36,568 nt of DNA from Streptomyces sp. NRRL F-5122 (GCF_001507435.1 NZ_LMWH01000265.1:1-36568); one strand, 5' to 3'. Numbered from the stretch's first letter, positions 1 through 8,520 are shown. The notes: a model not told the origin generated them from the sequence alone. Translations and numbers: made by a program.

Positions 1-115
1 GTACTCGTAGTCGGCCCCGTAGACCCGGCCCCGCATGAACTCCAGCTCATCCATGCCCCACAGGGTTGCAGCCGCCACCGACAGCCCTGCCGTTACCCAC
101 CCGCGGGACAGCCGT
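1..115 (-). pseudogene. Partial minus-strand reading frame at the left edge, shared with the 9.6-kb repeat copy
   Basis: Read on the minus strand, this stretch is open off the left edge and encodes a hydrophobic segment followed by the motif MDELEFMRGRVYG. The copy at 9598-9777 encodes nearly the same peptide. Relative to that copy the left copy lacks one base just upstream (around 106-110), so its natural N-terminus is out of frame. It may start internally at a GTG or be a broken gene. I do not recognise the family. Conservation of the peptide between the two copies suggests it was once coding. Confidence 0.3.
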
Positions 116-229
116 TGAACACGGCATCGCGCACTGCAATCCGTCCCCCGCGGAACGCGACGCGGTAGAGGCCCGAACCCCGCCCGGCTTCGGGCCTCTG
201 CCCGTACCCGAGACGCACGTCCGGCCCTA
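19..229. repeat. Direct repeat copy A (~210 bp)
   Basis: This segment matches 9661-9874 in the same orientation along its whole length, with scattered substitutions and a few single-base indels. It includes a conserved reading frame on the minus strand, a 12-base hairpin and a shared right end (ACGCACGTCCGGCCCTA). The two copies bracket about 9.4 kb of DNA. Confidence 0.85.
167..199. terminator. Hairpin terminator in repeat copy A
   Basis: The arms AGAGGCCCGAA (167-177) and TTCGGGCCTCT (189-199) form a perfect 11-bp stem with an 11-nt loop. No clear U-tract follows, which is usual for actinomycete terminators. The same hairpin is present in repeat copy B. Confidence 0.6.
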
Positions 230-332
230 GCGTGTCACGTTTCTCGCCGGGGGCTTCGTTGTAGCGGGGCCGGCGCCCTAGATGTATTGACCTGAAGCGT
301 TGTGACGCGGGCTTTGCATGCGGAGCTCGTCG

Positions 333-479
333 TCAACCGTGCGCAACGCTTCCAAGCGCCGGGGCCACGCCGGTTCGGCAAAGGCGGAGCTTCCCCGGAC
401 GTAGCAGCGGGAGGCTCGCGGACAGGGGACGCAGGTCCGGATTGAACACGCGATTCACGCGCTCTTCAAAGTCGATCAT
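333..479 (-). pseudogene. Truncated start of a hypothetical gene
   Basis: On the minus strand an ATG at 479 is preceded by a strong ribosome binding site (GGGGGAGGACAAC). The product begins MIDFEERVNRVFNPDLRPL, which resembles the N-terminus of longer actinomycete hypothetical proteins known to me. After about 19 residues the sequence becomes low-quality and stops at 48 residues. I infer that a longer gene lost its body. The assignment rests on memory of similar N-termini and is weak. Confidence 0.35.
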
Positions 480-566
480 GTTGTCCTCCCCCGCGACCAT
501 CCCACTTGGACCATGATCACGTCTCGCCCTTTCGGGATCCGCGTCCCCGGTCCAGACGAATCTGCT

Positions 567-591
567 ATACGCCGGTATCGGCACATAGCTA
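567..591. promoter_or_regulatory. Candidate promoter/operator of the toxin-antitoxin pair
   Basis: Just upstream of the antitoxin ATG are the imperfect palindrome ATAC-GCCG-GTAT (567-578) and TAGCTA (586-591). Ribbon-helix-helix antitoxins of this type usually bind palindromes overlapping their own promoter. The positions fit autoregulation, but this is inference from arrangement only. Confidence 0.3.
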
Positions 592-601
592 GAGTGCTGG
601 T

Positions 602-865
602 ATGGGTAAGCAGACGAACATCCGACTGGACGAAGCCGTCAAGGCGGCCGCTGAGGAGCGGGCCAAGCGCCGCGGCCTGAGCTTGCAGGGGTATGTGGCC
701 GATCTGATCGAGGCCGATGTGAACCAGTCACGCGCTGCCTTCATGGCTGGCGCCGCGGCGTTCCTGGCTGCGTACACGGAAGAGTTTGAGGCGGAGGTCG
801 GTGAGGACCGGTACCCCGGCCTCCCGGACAAGCCGGCGGAGACCGCGCCGAAGGACGCCGCGTGA
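602..865 (+). CDS. Ribbon-helix-helix antitoxin
   Basis: This 87-residue protein starts GKQTNIRLDEAVKAAAEERA and continues to LIEADV. That is the short strand plus two helices of the ribbon-helix-helix fold (about residues 4-40), followed by a flexible acidic tail such as antitoxins use to wrap their toxin. The stop codon overlaps the next gene's GTG start (GTGA), so the two are translationally coupled, which is the classic type II toxin-antitoxin layout. Expected role: dimeric DNA-binding antitoxin that neutralises the downstream Doc-like protein and represses the operon. Start: ATG at 602, with only a poor ribosome binding site. Confidence 0.75.
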   Translation: MGKQTNIRLDEAVKAAAEERAKRRGLSLQGYVADLIEADVNQSRAAFMAGAAAFLAAYTEEFEAEVGEDRYPGLPDKPAETAPKDAA

Positions 866-1227
866 ACCTCTGCATCGATGTCGCCTGGATTTTGGCAGTG
901 GCACAGCAGATTCCGGGGGATCCCCAAGTCGTCGATTACGGCGTCCCGGTCGCGGCGGAAGCACGTCATCGGGCGGAAATCCTTGATCACGAGGTCTACC
1001 CCGAGCCCCATCACAAGGCTGCGGCGCTGCTGTGCGAGCTGGCGAGGAACCCGTGCCTGGAGGTAAGGAACCTCCTGTTCGCGGCCACAGTGACCGCTGC
1101 CTACCTGTCGGCGTGCGGCCTGCCGGTGAGTCCTGGCGTGAACAGCGTTCTCCCACTGGCCCGCGCGGCTCGGGACGGGCTCCCCGTGCGGGAGGTCGCC
1201 GCTCAGATCAAGACCTGGACAAGTTGA
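862..1227 (+). CDS. Doc/Fic-like toxin with degenerate active-site motif
   Basis: This 121-residue protein starts at a GTG overlapping the antitoxin stop. Length, position and sequence (PQVVDYGVPVAAEARHRAE, then YPEPHHKAAALLCELARN) match small actinomycete proteins annotated as Fic/Doc toxin components, by recall. Canonical Doc proteins have the motif HxFxDGNKR directly after the 'KAAALLxxLxRN' helix. Here that place reads NPCLEVRNLLFAATV, so the catalytic His and the GNKR phosphate-binding residues are absent. The fold seems kept but classical AMP/phosphate transfer is unlikely without another active site. It could be an inactive Doc relative or a toxin with another mode of action. Confidence 0.65.
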   Translation: MNLCIDVAWILAVAQQIPGDPQVVDYGVPVAAEARHRAEILDHEVYPEPHHKAAALLCELARNPCLEVRNLLFAATVTAAYLSACGLPVSPGVNSVLPLARAARDGLPVREVAAQIKTWTS

Positions 1228-1617
1228 TTGTCCGCAGTGTGAGACGTCTCCAAAAGCCTGGGCCGAAGTGGCGGCGGCGTTGGAGCGCCACGGCCCGACG
1301 CAGATTCCCGGGCCGGAGCGGAATGAGGCCGTAGCGGCTGCACTGGGGCCGGTGGCCCCGCGGGGGCGGCGGAGCTTGGGCGGGTGTTCAGGCTTCCGGG
1401 ACGTCGTGGGGCTCGGGCCGGGCAGCCGGCGAGGTGAGGTGCTCTACCCGGCAGGATCAGCAGGGAGGCTGCCCCGAGGAGGTGGCGGGACTCGCCGGGC
1501 CGTATCGACGCTCCTTGCGTCTGATCTTCAGGCTGATTCCGGACGTGGACCAGGGCGCCATCGCCCGCGCCCCCTCCCGAAGGCCCCGGTGAGGCGCGGT
1601 GTGGCAAAATTGGGCCC
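1228..1617. other. Intergenic stretch without a recognisable gene
   Basis: About 390 bases separate the toxin from the PucR regulator. Open frames exist on both strands, but their translations are low-complexity and rich in Arg, Gly and Pro, without domain signatures. The promoter of the PucR gene is expected in the last ~100 bases; no consensus elements are clear. Confidence 0.5.
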
Positions 1618-2823
1618 GTGAATGCGCTTCCCCCGTCCGGCGCGGGGACGGCAGACGATGGTTTGCGGTCTGTTCTGGAGCGCTTCGACGTCGGAGTCGT
1701 GGTGCGCCGGATGACGGCCGGGTTCGACCGGCTGGCCGCTTACACCAGCTTCGAGTGGCCGGTGGACCGGACGGCCGTGGTGCGCTGGAACGTCGACCTC
1801 ATTATGCGCTGGATGGTCAACGGGCTTCCGCCGGACGACTATCTCCGGTCCGAACTGCACGAGTTCTTGCGCGCCCGCGCCGTCGCCGGTCAGCCGATCG
1901 AGGACAGCATCCTGGTCTACCGCCGTGGGGCGCGTATGTTTTGGGAGGCGCTGCTCGATCTGGCGGGTGACGAGGATCGGGCGGTGCTCGTCGCAGAGTG
2001 GGACACGGTCTGGGGCTGTCTGGAGGACTACCTCGACCTGGTCGTGGACGTGTTCGTGCAGGCCTATGCCGACCAGCAGGATGCGCCGTCAACAGCCGGT
2101 GACCGGCGTGCCCGTGCCCTCTTCGACCGGTTGTGCGCGCGGCTGCCGGTCACGATCGAAGACCGCGACCGGGCCGCCCGGCTAGGGTTCGACCTGGTGG
2201 AGCCGTATCGCCCCTTCACTGCGCGGCTGGCCGGGGCCACGGTCGCCGACCATGCCCGTCTCGCCTCGCGGCTGCGCGCGTCGGGGGCGCTCGCCTTTAC
2301 CGAGGGGTTCCGGGTGACTGGCCTGACACCGGACCGGTTCGGCTGGGCGGTGTTTCTCGACGATCCGCGGTTGATTCTGGCGCAGGACTCGCCCCTCCCC
2401 CGCGATCGGCTCGGTTCGGCCATCGACGGCCTGCGCGCGCTGATCGAGATCGCAACCCGGTCCGGACGCCGGGGCCGGGTGCGCGCCGATGACTACCTGC
2501 CCGAACTGCTGCTGGCCGACTCACCGGAAGCCTCCGACCGGATAGTCCGGCGGGTCTTCGGCCCGCTTGAGCGGGCCGAAGCCGTTGATCTGGCGCACAC
2601 CTTGCGGTGTCTCGCCGCCCACGACTTCGACAACACGACGACCGCAGCCGAGTTGCCGGTGCACCGCAACACACTGCTTTACCGGGTAGCCCGGATCGAG
2701 AAGCTGACTGGACTGTCACTCAAAGATCAGCGGGACCGTACCCTCGTGCTGCTCGCCGTCACCTGGGAGGCCATCACCGCAGACGTACGGTCGGCCACGG
2801 AGCGGCCGGACGCCTTGGGATAG
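1618..2823 (+). CDS. PucR/CdaR-type transcriptional regulator (copy 1)
   Basis: This 401-residue protein starts at GTG 1618. The C-terminus carries the PucR-type helix-turn-helix (HTH_30), with DNTTTAAELPVHRNTLLYR followed by VARIEKLTGLSL at about residues 340-375. Before it lies a GGDEF-like/central region typical of CdaR/PucR proteins (RLIEIATRSGRRGRVRADDY-type segment, about residues 270-300). The N-terminal ~180 residues are a helical region with no ligand-binding domain I recognise. It is clearly related to the regulator at 4458-5654: both share EDxDRAxRxGF, SGRRGRxRADDxLxELxLA and the HTH. It probably senses a metabolite and controls nearby genes; its target is not evident. The next gene is convergent. 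Confidence 0.85.
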   Translation: MNALPPSGAGTADDGLRSVLERFDVGVVVRRMTAGFDRLAAYTSFEWPVDRTAVVRWNVDLIMRWMVNGLPPDDYLRSELHEFLRARAVAGQPIEDSILVYRRGARMFWEALLDLAGDEDRAVLVAEWDTVWGCLEDYLDLVVDVFVQAYADQQDAPSTAGDRRARALFDRLCARLPVTIEDRDRAARLGFDLVEPYRPFTARLAGATVADHARLASRLRASGALAFTEGFRVTGLTPDRFGWAVFLDDPRLILAQDSPLPRDRLGSAIDGLRALIEIATRSGRRGRVRADDYLPELLLADSPEASDRIVRRVFGPLERAEAVDLAHTLRCLAAHDFDNTTTAAELPVHRNTLLYRVARIEKLTGLSLKDQRDRTLVLLAVTWEAITADVRSATERPDALG

Positions 2824-2920
2824 GTCTGCCGAGGGCACATCGGGGCAACTGATCACATGAGTCGGCCACCGATCACAACCCTGAGCAAGCTCGGGGCTGT
2901 GCCGCGCGGGAGAGGTGGGG

Positions 2921-3472
2921 TCAGGTCGATCGGGCGGTAACTCGAATCCGTCGTGCCAGGCCGAGCTGCATGGCGCCGAGCATGATCAGCCACAGTCCGG
3001 CCAGGAGAGCCAGCGTCAGCAGTGACAGCCCCGGCCAAGCAAGCAAGGTCAGGCCGGCGAGGACGCCGAGCAGCCCGATGAAGACGTTCCAGGCTCGCCC
3101 GGGCAGGCCTGGGTGGTCGACCGCTGCGAACACGGCCGTGAAACCGTCCACGATCCAGTAGACGCCGAGTACAACTCCCAGCGCGAGCAGCGTGATCAGC
3201 ACGTGTCGGATCGTGTACAGGCCGAGTAGCAGGCTCACCACGCCGAGGATCGCCGTGAGGGTGCGGGCGGTACTCGTCTCCCCCAGGCTTGCCGATCCCA
3301 CCAGCCGGAATATCCCAGTGGCGATCAGCTGGGTGCCGAGGAGCACCGCAAGCACAACGAGGGTCGGACCGGGCCATGCCACGGCGATGACGCCGGTGAC
3401 GATCGAGACCAGACCATAGAGCAGATGCCAGGTCCAGGAGCCGCCCATGCGGGCGACGGGGCTCTTGTTCAT
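2921..3472 (-). CDS. HdeD/DUF308-type membrane protein
   Basis: This 183-residue protein is almost entirely hydrophobic, with about six membrane segments. It shows the internally repeated pattern of the HdeD/DUF308 family: 'GLVSIVTGVIAVAWPGPTL' near the N-terminus and 'LLGVLAGLTLLAWPGLSLL' near the C-terminus both place a WPG turn between helices. HdeD relates to acid or stress resistance in enterobacteria; in actinomycetes the role is unknown. The start ATG at 3472 gives the usual short polar N-terminus (MNKSPVARMGG). It is convergent with PucR copy 1 and divergent from the small membrane protein downstream. Confidence 0.85.
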   Translation of the reverse strand: MNKSPVARMGGSWTWHLLYGLVSIVTGVIAVAWPGPTLVVLAVLLGTQLIATGIFRLVGSASLGETSTARTLTAILGVVSLLLGLYTIRHVLITLLALGVVLGVYWIVDGFTAVFAAVDHPGLPGRAWNVFIGLLGVLAGLTLLAWPGLSLLTLALLAGLWLIMLGAMQLGLARRIRVTARST

Positions 3473-3738
3473 GCGGCGAAACTATGCGCGCTCCCGGTGG
3501 GCGAGTTCCCAAAATCCGGCCTCGCCTTCGTGCCCGTGCACAGGTTGGAAGGACGTTGAATGGTGAGGGCAGAAGCCGCACTTGGAGAGAAACCCTGTGC
3601 CCGAGTTCGTCACGCAATACGGGCCGATCGCGGTCATCGGGTGTGGACCCCGTGGGAAGTGACCGACGGGGCGCTGCCAGAGGGGAGTGCGGACGCTGCC
3701 CCGACAGTTCCAGTTGCCGATGGGGAGGATGCCAGGAC

Positions 3739-4239
3739 ATGGCCGGTCTCGTTGATTGGGAAAGTTTCGGCGTGATGACCGGGGGCGCCAGCGGCGCCCT
3801 CACCGGCCTGTTGTTCGTCGCGGTGTCCCTGAACGCCCAACGGATCGCAGGACATCCGGTTCTGCGGGCGATCGCGGCGCAGACGCTTGTGCCGTTCATT
3901 GCGCCGCTGGTGATGGCGACGGTTCTGCTGGTGCCTCGTCAGCCCGACTGGGCCCTGGGCACTGAGTTCATTGCCGCCGGGCTGTCCGGGGGCCTGAGTC
4001 TGCTGGCCATCGGGCGGCGCAAGCGCGCTCTGGCCACTGCTCCCAGGCGGCTGGTCGGCCTCTTCGATCGCCGTGACACCGGCATTGTCGTGATGCTGCT
4101 GTTCGTGGCCGGCGGAGCGGTCCTGGCGTCGGGCAGGCCTGCAGGGCTCTACCTGCTGCTGCCCGCCTCGCTCGTGGCGTTCGTGAGCGGTGTGCTGAGT
4201 GCATGGAACTTTCTGCTGCCGCCGCCGGACATGCTGTAA
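3739..4239 (+). CDS. Small integral membrane protein of unknown function
   Basis: I chose ATG 3739 because GGGGAGGA lies nine bases upstream. The frame is open further upstream, but that part has no membrane or domain character. The 166-residue product has about five hydrophobic segments and begins with GVMTGGASGALTGLLFVAV, then SLNAQRI. This pattern resembles actinomycete membrane proteins of unknown function. A cytoplasmic loop rich in Arg/Lys (IGRRKRALATAPRRL) sits in the middle. It ends 218 bases before PucR copy 2. Confidence 0.6.
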   Translation: MAGLVDWESFGVMTGGASGALTGLLFVAVSLNAQRIAGHPVLRAIAAQTLVPFIAPLVMATVLLVPRQPDWALGTEFIAAGLSGGLSLLAIGRRKRALATAPRRLVGLFDRRDTGIVVMLLFVAGGAVLASGRPAGLYLLLPASLVAFVSGVLSAWNFLLPPPDML

Positions 4240-4457
4240 CGGCGCTGCGCCGGAGGACCTGTCTCCGGCCGCGTCCGCGACAGCAGCGGAGCCGATGGTG
4301 ACCACGGGGCGGGCCCCTGCACTGGCTGCCATCGCCACAGACCCATGTATCGGCGACACCGGGATTTCCCTGTGCGCCGGCCGCCACTGGCCGCCCGTCC
4401 CACTGCCCCCTACCCCGGCGATAGCCGGACCGCACCGAGCTCTTGGAAGGAACAGAC

Positions 4458-5654
4458 ATGCACGCCATGCCCCGGGCCGACAGCGGGCCCGCGGCGGTCG
4501 GTCGGCTGCGAAGCGTTCTCCACGACCTCGACAGCGAGTTGCTGGCACGGCAGGTGGCCTGCGGTCTGAGCGGTGCTCCGGTAGGCCGGATAGCCGGTCA
4601 CGGCTGCCAGGCGGGCATCGTAGAGGACATCATCCGCCGCAGCCTGGAACTGGTGCGGAACTGGCTGTTGAGCGGGCAGGGGCCCGACGGGGGCGCGCTG
4701 TCCGACCTGTATGAGGCGGCGCGCGAGGCGGCCCGGCACGGTCTGGCTGCCGAGGACGTGATACGTGCCTGCTGTGGGGCGGCGCGGGCGGTGCGCAGCG
4801 CCGTGCTGGAGACCGGCTCACCCGAGGGTGGGGGTGTGTGGCTGCTGCCTCACCTGGAAGTGCCGTGGGCGTTCCTCGATGTCGCCCTGACGACCGTCAC
4901 GCGGGCTTACGCCGACCAACGGGACCTTCCGTCCGCCTCGGGCAACTCTCGGGCGGCGACGCTGTTCGCCCGGGTCTGCGCCCGGTCGGCGACGACCATC
5001 GAGGACCTCGACCGGGCGGAGCGCATGGGTTTCCAACTCGCAGGACCCCATTGTCCGTTCGTTGCGGCGATCGAAGGCGGCTCGGCCGCCGCACACGCAG
5101 GCCTGGCGGCGCGAATCCGGTCCGCGGGTGCACTTGCCAGCGCGGAGGGTCACCGCGTTGCGGGACTGACGATGCCGGGCTTCGACTGGGGCCCCTTTCT
5201 CGCCGACAGTGCACTGATTCTCGCGGCCGAGTCGGCTACCCGTGATGACGGGCTTGCGGATGCGGTCGGCAACCTGCACGATCTGGTCACTCTCGCGGCC
5301 CGGGCCGGGCGCCGGGGACGGATCCGCGCGGACGACTTCCTGACGGAGCTTATGCTCGCGAACTCCCCGCGGCTGGCGGAAGACATCGTGGGACGTGTCC
5401 TTGGCCTGCTGGATGCCGAGGACCCTTCCGGGACGTTGTCACAGACACTGCGGTCCCTGGCCGCGCACGGTTTCAACCGGACAGCGGCAGCAACAGCGCT
5501 CCCGGCCCACCGCAACACCCTGCTCTACCGCATCAACCGGATCGAGAAGCTGACCGGCCTCGACCTCGACCGGCACGCGCACCGCGAGCTCGCCCGGCTG
5601 GCCGTGGTCTGGAGGGACACCATGGGCGGCGATGTTCCGGCCCGCCACGAGTGA
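4458..5654 (+). CDS. PucR/CdaR-type transcriptional regulator (copy 2)
   Basis: ATG 4458 is preferred because GGAAGG lies about seven bases before it. An in-frame TTG at 4443 would overlap that site. The ~398-residue product parallels the regulator at 1618-2823: helical N-terminal region, 'TTIEDLDRAERMGFQLAGP' middle segment, 'AGRRGRIRADDFLTELMLAN', and the C-terminal HTH_30 'LPAHRNTLLYRINRIEKLTG' at about residues 350-370. The two are diverged paralogues. It ends 249 bases before the hydrolase/oxidase/catalase cassette on the same strand, so it is the most plausible local regulator of that cassette (inference). Confidence 0.87.
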   Translation: MHAMPRADSGPAAVGRLRSVLHDLDSELLARQVACGLSGAPVGRIAGHGCQAGIVEDIIRRSLELVRNWLLSGQGPDGGALSDLYEAAREAARHGLAAEDVIRACCGAARAVRSAVLETGSPEGGGVWLLPHLEVPWAFLDVALTTVTRAYADQRDLPSASGNSRAATLFARVCARSATTIEDLDRAERMGFQLAGPHCPFVAAIEGGSAAAHAGLAARIRSAGALASAEGHRVAGLTMPGFDWGPFLADSALILAAESATRDDGLADAVGNLHDLVTLAARAGRRGRIRADDFLTELMLANSPRLAEDIVGRVLGLLDAEDPSGTLSQTLRSLAAHGFNRTAAATALPAHRNTLLYRINRIEKLTGLDLDRHAHRELARLAVVWRDTMGGDVPARHE

Positions 5655-5903
5655 GCGCCGGCGCGGATGCGTCGATGGGTCCTGCCCTCGAAAAGCGGCC
5701 CGGTCGGGGATATCGAACGAACGCGTGCACCGCTCATAGTCGGCATTGCGAAATCAGCAGCTGTTACTGGTCGTTGCTGTGCACAACCGCCGGCGGAATC
5801 GTTGGGGCCACGCACAGTGCGCGTGGCGGCATGCTGACCGCGGCAGGACAGATCGCCCGGGTGTCTGCCCGGACAACTGCCGCAGCGACAAAGGGATGCC
5901 GAC

Positions 5904-6746
5904 ATGAGTGATGCACCGAACACGATCGTTCTGATTCATGGACTGTGGATGACCCCGCTGGCCTGGGAGCACTGGGCGGCCCGGTACGAGGAGCGAGGCT
6001 TCACCGTGCTCACACCCGGATACCCCGGGATCGAGGCGGGAGAGGCCGGGGTGGCGGCGCTCCGCGAGGACGCCTCCGCGATCGCCGGTATCGGGGTGCG
6101 CGAGGTGCTGGACCATCTCACCGAGGTGATCGAGAAGCTCGACACTCCGCCGATCATCATGGGGCACTCCTTCGGCGGGACGTTCGCCCAGTTGCTGGTG
6201 GGCGCCGGGCTCGGGGCGGCCGGGGTGTCGATCGACGGCGCCGCCGTCAAGGGTGTGAACGCGATGCCGTTGTCGGAGCTCCGCTCGGTCCTGCCGGTCC
6301 TGAAGGACCCGGCGAACATACACAGGGCCGTCCCCTTGACGGCCAAGCAGTTCCACTACGCCTTCACCAACACCCTGGATGAGAACGCGTCTCAGCAGGC
6401 CTACGACCGCTACGCGGTGCCGACGCCGGCCCGCATCCTGTTCCAGGGCGGCTTCGCGGCCGTCACCCCGCACGCGGCCACGACCTTCGACTTCTCCGAC
6501 AACGACCGGGCGCCGCTGTTGTTTGTCTCCGGCGGCAGCGACCACATCCTGCCCCCTGCCGTCCAGCGTCAGAACTACGAGAAGAACGCGAAGCACTCGA
6601 CGGCGGTCACAGCCCACACCGTCTTCGAGGGCCGCGATCACTTCACCTGCGGCGAGCCCGGCTGGGAAGCCGTCGCCGACTACGCCCTGGACTGGGCAGT
6701 GAACCCGCGCAGCGGAGTCCTCGACGCCACGACCGGCAAACGCTGA
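5904..6746 (+). CDS. Alpha/beta hydrolase
   Basis: This 280-residue cytoplasmic enzyme (no signal peptide) has the oxyanion HG at residues 12-13 (LIHGLW), the nucleophile elbow GHSFGG with Ser89, a candidate acid Asp213 (GGSDHIL) and catalytic His246 (GRDHFTCG). It is the size of a plain alpha/beta hydrolase with a small lid. The substrate is unknown; lactonase, esterase or haloperoxidase-like members share this architecture. The ribosome binding site AAGGGA lies before ATG 5904. It is the first gene of a cassette: the ThDP enzyme starts 40 bases downstream on the same strand. Confidence 0.87.
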   Translation: MSDAPNTIVLIHGLWMTPLAWEHWAARYEERGFTVLTPGYPGIEAGEAGVAALREDASAIAGIGVREVLDHLTEVIEKLDTPPIIMGHSFGGTFAQLLVGAGLGAAGVSIDGAAVKGVNAMPLSELRSVLPVLKDPANIHRAVPLTAKQFHYAFTNTLDENASQQAYDRYAVPTPARILFQGGFAAVTPHAATTFDFSDNDRAPLLFVSGGSDHILPPAVQRQNYEKNAKHSTAVTAHTVFEGRDHFTCGEPGWEAVADYALDWAVNPRSGVLDATTGKR

Positions 6747-6786
6747 CCGGATCCGACGCAACCCGCTGAGAAGGGAGACACCCGTC

Positions 6787-8520
6787 ATGTCGAAGACGGT
6801 GGCCGACGGCCTGTGGGAGATGCTGGTCAGCGCCGGTGTACGGCGCTGCTACGGAATCGTGGGCGACGCGCTCAACCCGGTGGTCGACGCCATGCGCCGC
6901 AACGGCCAGGTCGACTTCGTACACGTGCGAAACGAGGAATTCGGCGCCTTCGCCGCGGTCGCCGAGGCGAAACTGACGGGGCATCCGGTCGCCGTGTGCG
7001 GAACGGCCGGCCCCGGGGTGGCTCACCTGATCAACGGGATGCTGGACGCCCTCAAGGAGGAGGTGCCCCTCATCGTCCTGGCCGGCGACACCGAAACCGG
7101 CCTGATGGACAGCGAGACCGTCGAGGAACTGAACCCGTACCGGTTCTTCGCGCCCGCAGCGGTGTACGTGGGTCGGCTGGTCAACCCCGGCCAGCTCCGT
7201 ACCGTCGTGACCTCGGCCGTGACGGCCGCGGTAACCCGGGGCGGTCCCGCAGTCGTCGCACTGCCCGGCGACATAGCGGCCGCGGACGCGCCGAAGGATC
7301 GCTACGAGATACGACTGCCCCGACCGGTGCGCGCGCCGGCCGGGGCGGAGGATCTCGCCGCCATGGCCGAGATGATCAACGAAGCCGGCACGGTGGCGGT
7401 CTTCGGCGGCCAGGGCTGCGCCGGGGCCCACACCGAGGTAACCGCGCTGGCCGGAAAACTGAGTGCGCCCGTCGGCTACTCACTCAAAGGCAAGCAGTTC
7501 CTCGAACACGACAACGCGAACGCGGTCGGAATGACCGGCCTCCTCGGCTACGGCGGCTGCCATCACGCGCTCCAGCACGCGGACGTGCTGCTGATGCTCG
7601 GCACCGACTTCCCGTTCACCGGCTTCCTGCCACACGGCAGGACCAGGATCATCCAGGTCGACCAGAACCCGGAACGGCTCGGCCGACGCGTACCGGTGGC
7701 CTTGGGCGTCACCGGCGACGTACAGGCCACGGTGTCCGCGCTGCTGCCGCTGGTCGAGCCGAAACCCGACGGCGGGTTCCTCACCCGCTGCGTGGAGGAG
7801 ACCGAGCGGTTCCACCGCAGGACGCGGCACTACACGAGCAAGGGCCCCCGCATCAAACCGATCAGGCCCGAGTACCTCGCCACCGTCCTCAGCGACCTCG
7901 CCGACGACGACGCACTGTTCTTCGCCGACACCGGCACCCCCGTCATCTGGGCCGCCCGGCACATCAAGTACGGCCCGAAGCGGCGGCTGTTCGGATCATT
8001 CTCCTGGGCGTCGATGGCCACGGCCTCACCCGGCGCGTTCGGCGCCCAGCTCGCCTTCCCCGGCAGGCAGACGATCGCGCTGTGCGGTGACGGAGGATTC
8101 ACCATGCTCGCACTCGGCGACCTGCTCACAGAGGTACAGCGCCGACTGCCCGTCGTACACATCGTGCTCAACAACAGCAGCCTGGACTTCGTCAAGATCG
8201 AGCAACAGGAAGCCGGCTTCGTCCCGTTCGGAACCGACTTCACCAACCCGAACTTCGCCGTCGTCGCCGAGGCCATGGGCGCGAAGGGCATTCGCGTCGA
8301 AGACCCCGACGACGTCGCGGACGGCCTCGCGGCCGCGCTGGCCCACACGGGCGGCCCGGTCGTCGTCGACGTCCTCGTCGACCCCTACGCACTCGCCGTC
8401 CCAGCCCACGTTCCTGCCAGGACCGCTGTCGGATTCACGCTCAGCGCGGCGCGGCAAGTCCTCGCCGGCCGTCTCGACGACGTCATCGACACCGCCACGC
8501 ACAACGCCCGGCTCATCTGA
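6787..8520 (+). CDS. ThDP-dependent pyruvate oxidase/pyruvate dehydrogenase (quinone)-like enzyme
   Basis: This 577-residue enzyme has the three-domain layout of the pyruvate oxidase/acetohydroxyacid synthase superfamily. The Pyr domain has the conserved Glu50 (HVRNEEFGAFAA) that activates the thiazolium ring, followed by the middle FAD-type domain and the PP domain. The ThDP motif runs from GDG (434-436) to NN (462-463). The segment 'EELNPYRFFAPAAVYVG' and the final sequence NPNFAVVAEAMGAKGIRVE are typical of the PoxB-like subgroup. Expected reaction: oxidative decarboxylation of pyruvate or another 2-oxo acid, passing electrons to quinone or O2 (the latter gives H2O2). A PoxB-type membrane-binding tail is not obvious. 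The binding site AGAAGGGAGA precedes ATG 6787, and the catalase-related gene follows after 32 bases. Confidence 0.85.
   Translation: MSKTVADGLWEMLVSAGVRRCYGIVGDALNPVVDAMRRNGQVDFVHVRNEEFGAFAAVAEAKLTGHPVAVCGTAGPGVAHLINGMLDALKEEVPLIVLAGDTETGLMDSETVEELNPYRFFAPAAVYVGRLVNPGQLRTVVTSAVTAAVTRGGPAVVALPGDIAAADAPKDRYEIRLPRPVRAPAGAEDLAAMAEMINEAGTVAVFGGQGCAGAHTEVTALAGKLSAPVGYSLKGKQFLEHDNANAVGMTGLLGYGGCHHALQHADVLLMLGTDFPFTGFLPHGRTRIIQVDQNPERLGRRVPVALGVTGDVQATVSALLPLVEPKPDGGFLTRCVEETERFHRRTRHYTSKGPRIKPIRPEYLATVLSDLADDDALFFADTGTPVIWAARHIKYGPKRRLFGSFSWASMATASPGAFGAQLAFPGRQTIALCGDGGFTMLALGDLLTEVQRRLPVVHIVLNNSSLDFVKIEQQEAGFVPFGTDFTNPNFAVVAEAMGAKGIRVEDPDDVADGLAAALAHTGGPVVVDVLVDPYALAVPAHVPARTAVGFTLSAARQVLAGRLDDVIDTATHNARLI

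Noticed and set aside
167..199. The repeat hairpin as part of a tRNA or attachment site core
   Set aside because: It is a simple stem-loop without anticodon or T-arm sequence; a terminator is the simpler reading.
2853..3899. A 348-residue minus-strand frame overlapping the DUF308-like gene
   Set aside because: It is Arg/Pro/His-rich and has no membrane segments; the overlapping frame is clearly a multi-pass membrane protein.
6813..8090. A 425-residue plus-strand frame inside the ThDP enzyme gene
   Set aside because: It is Arg-rich shadow coding in a second frame with no motif; the main frame has the catalytic Glu and ThDP motif.
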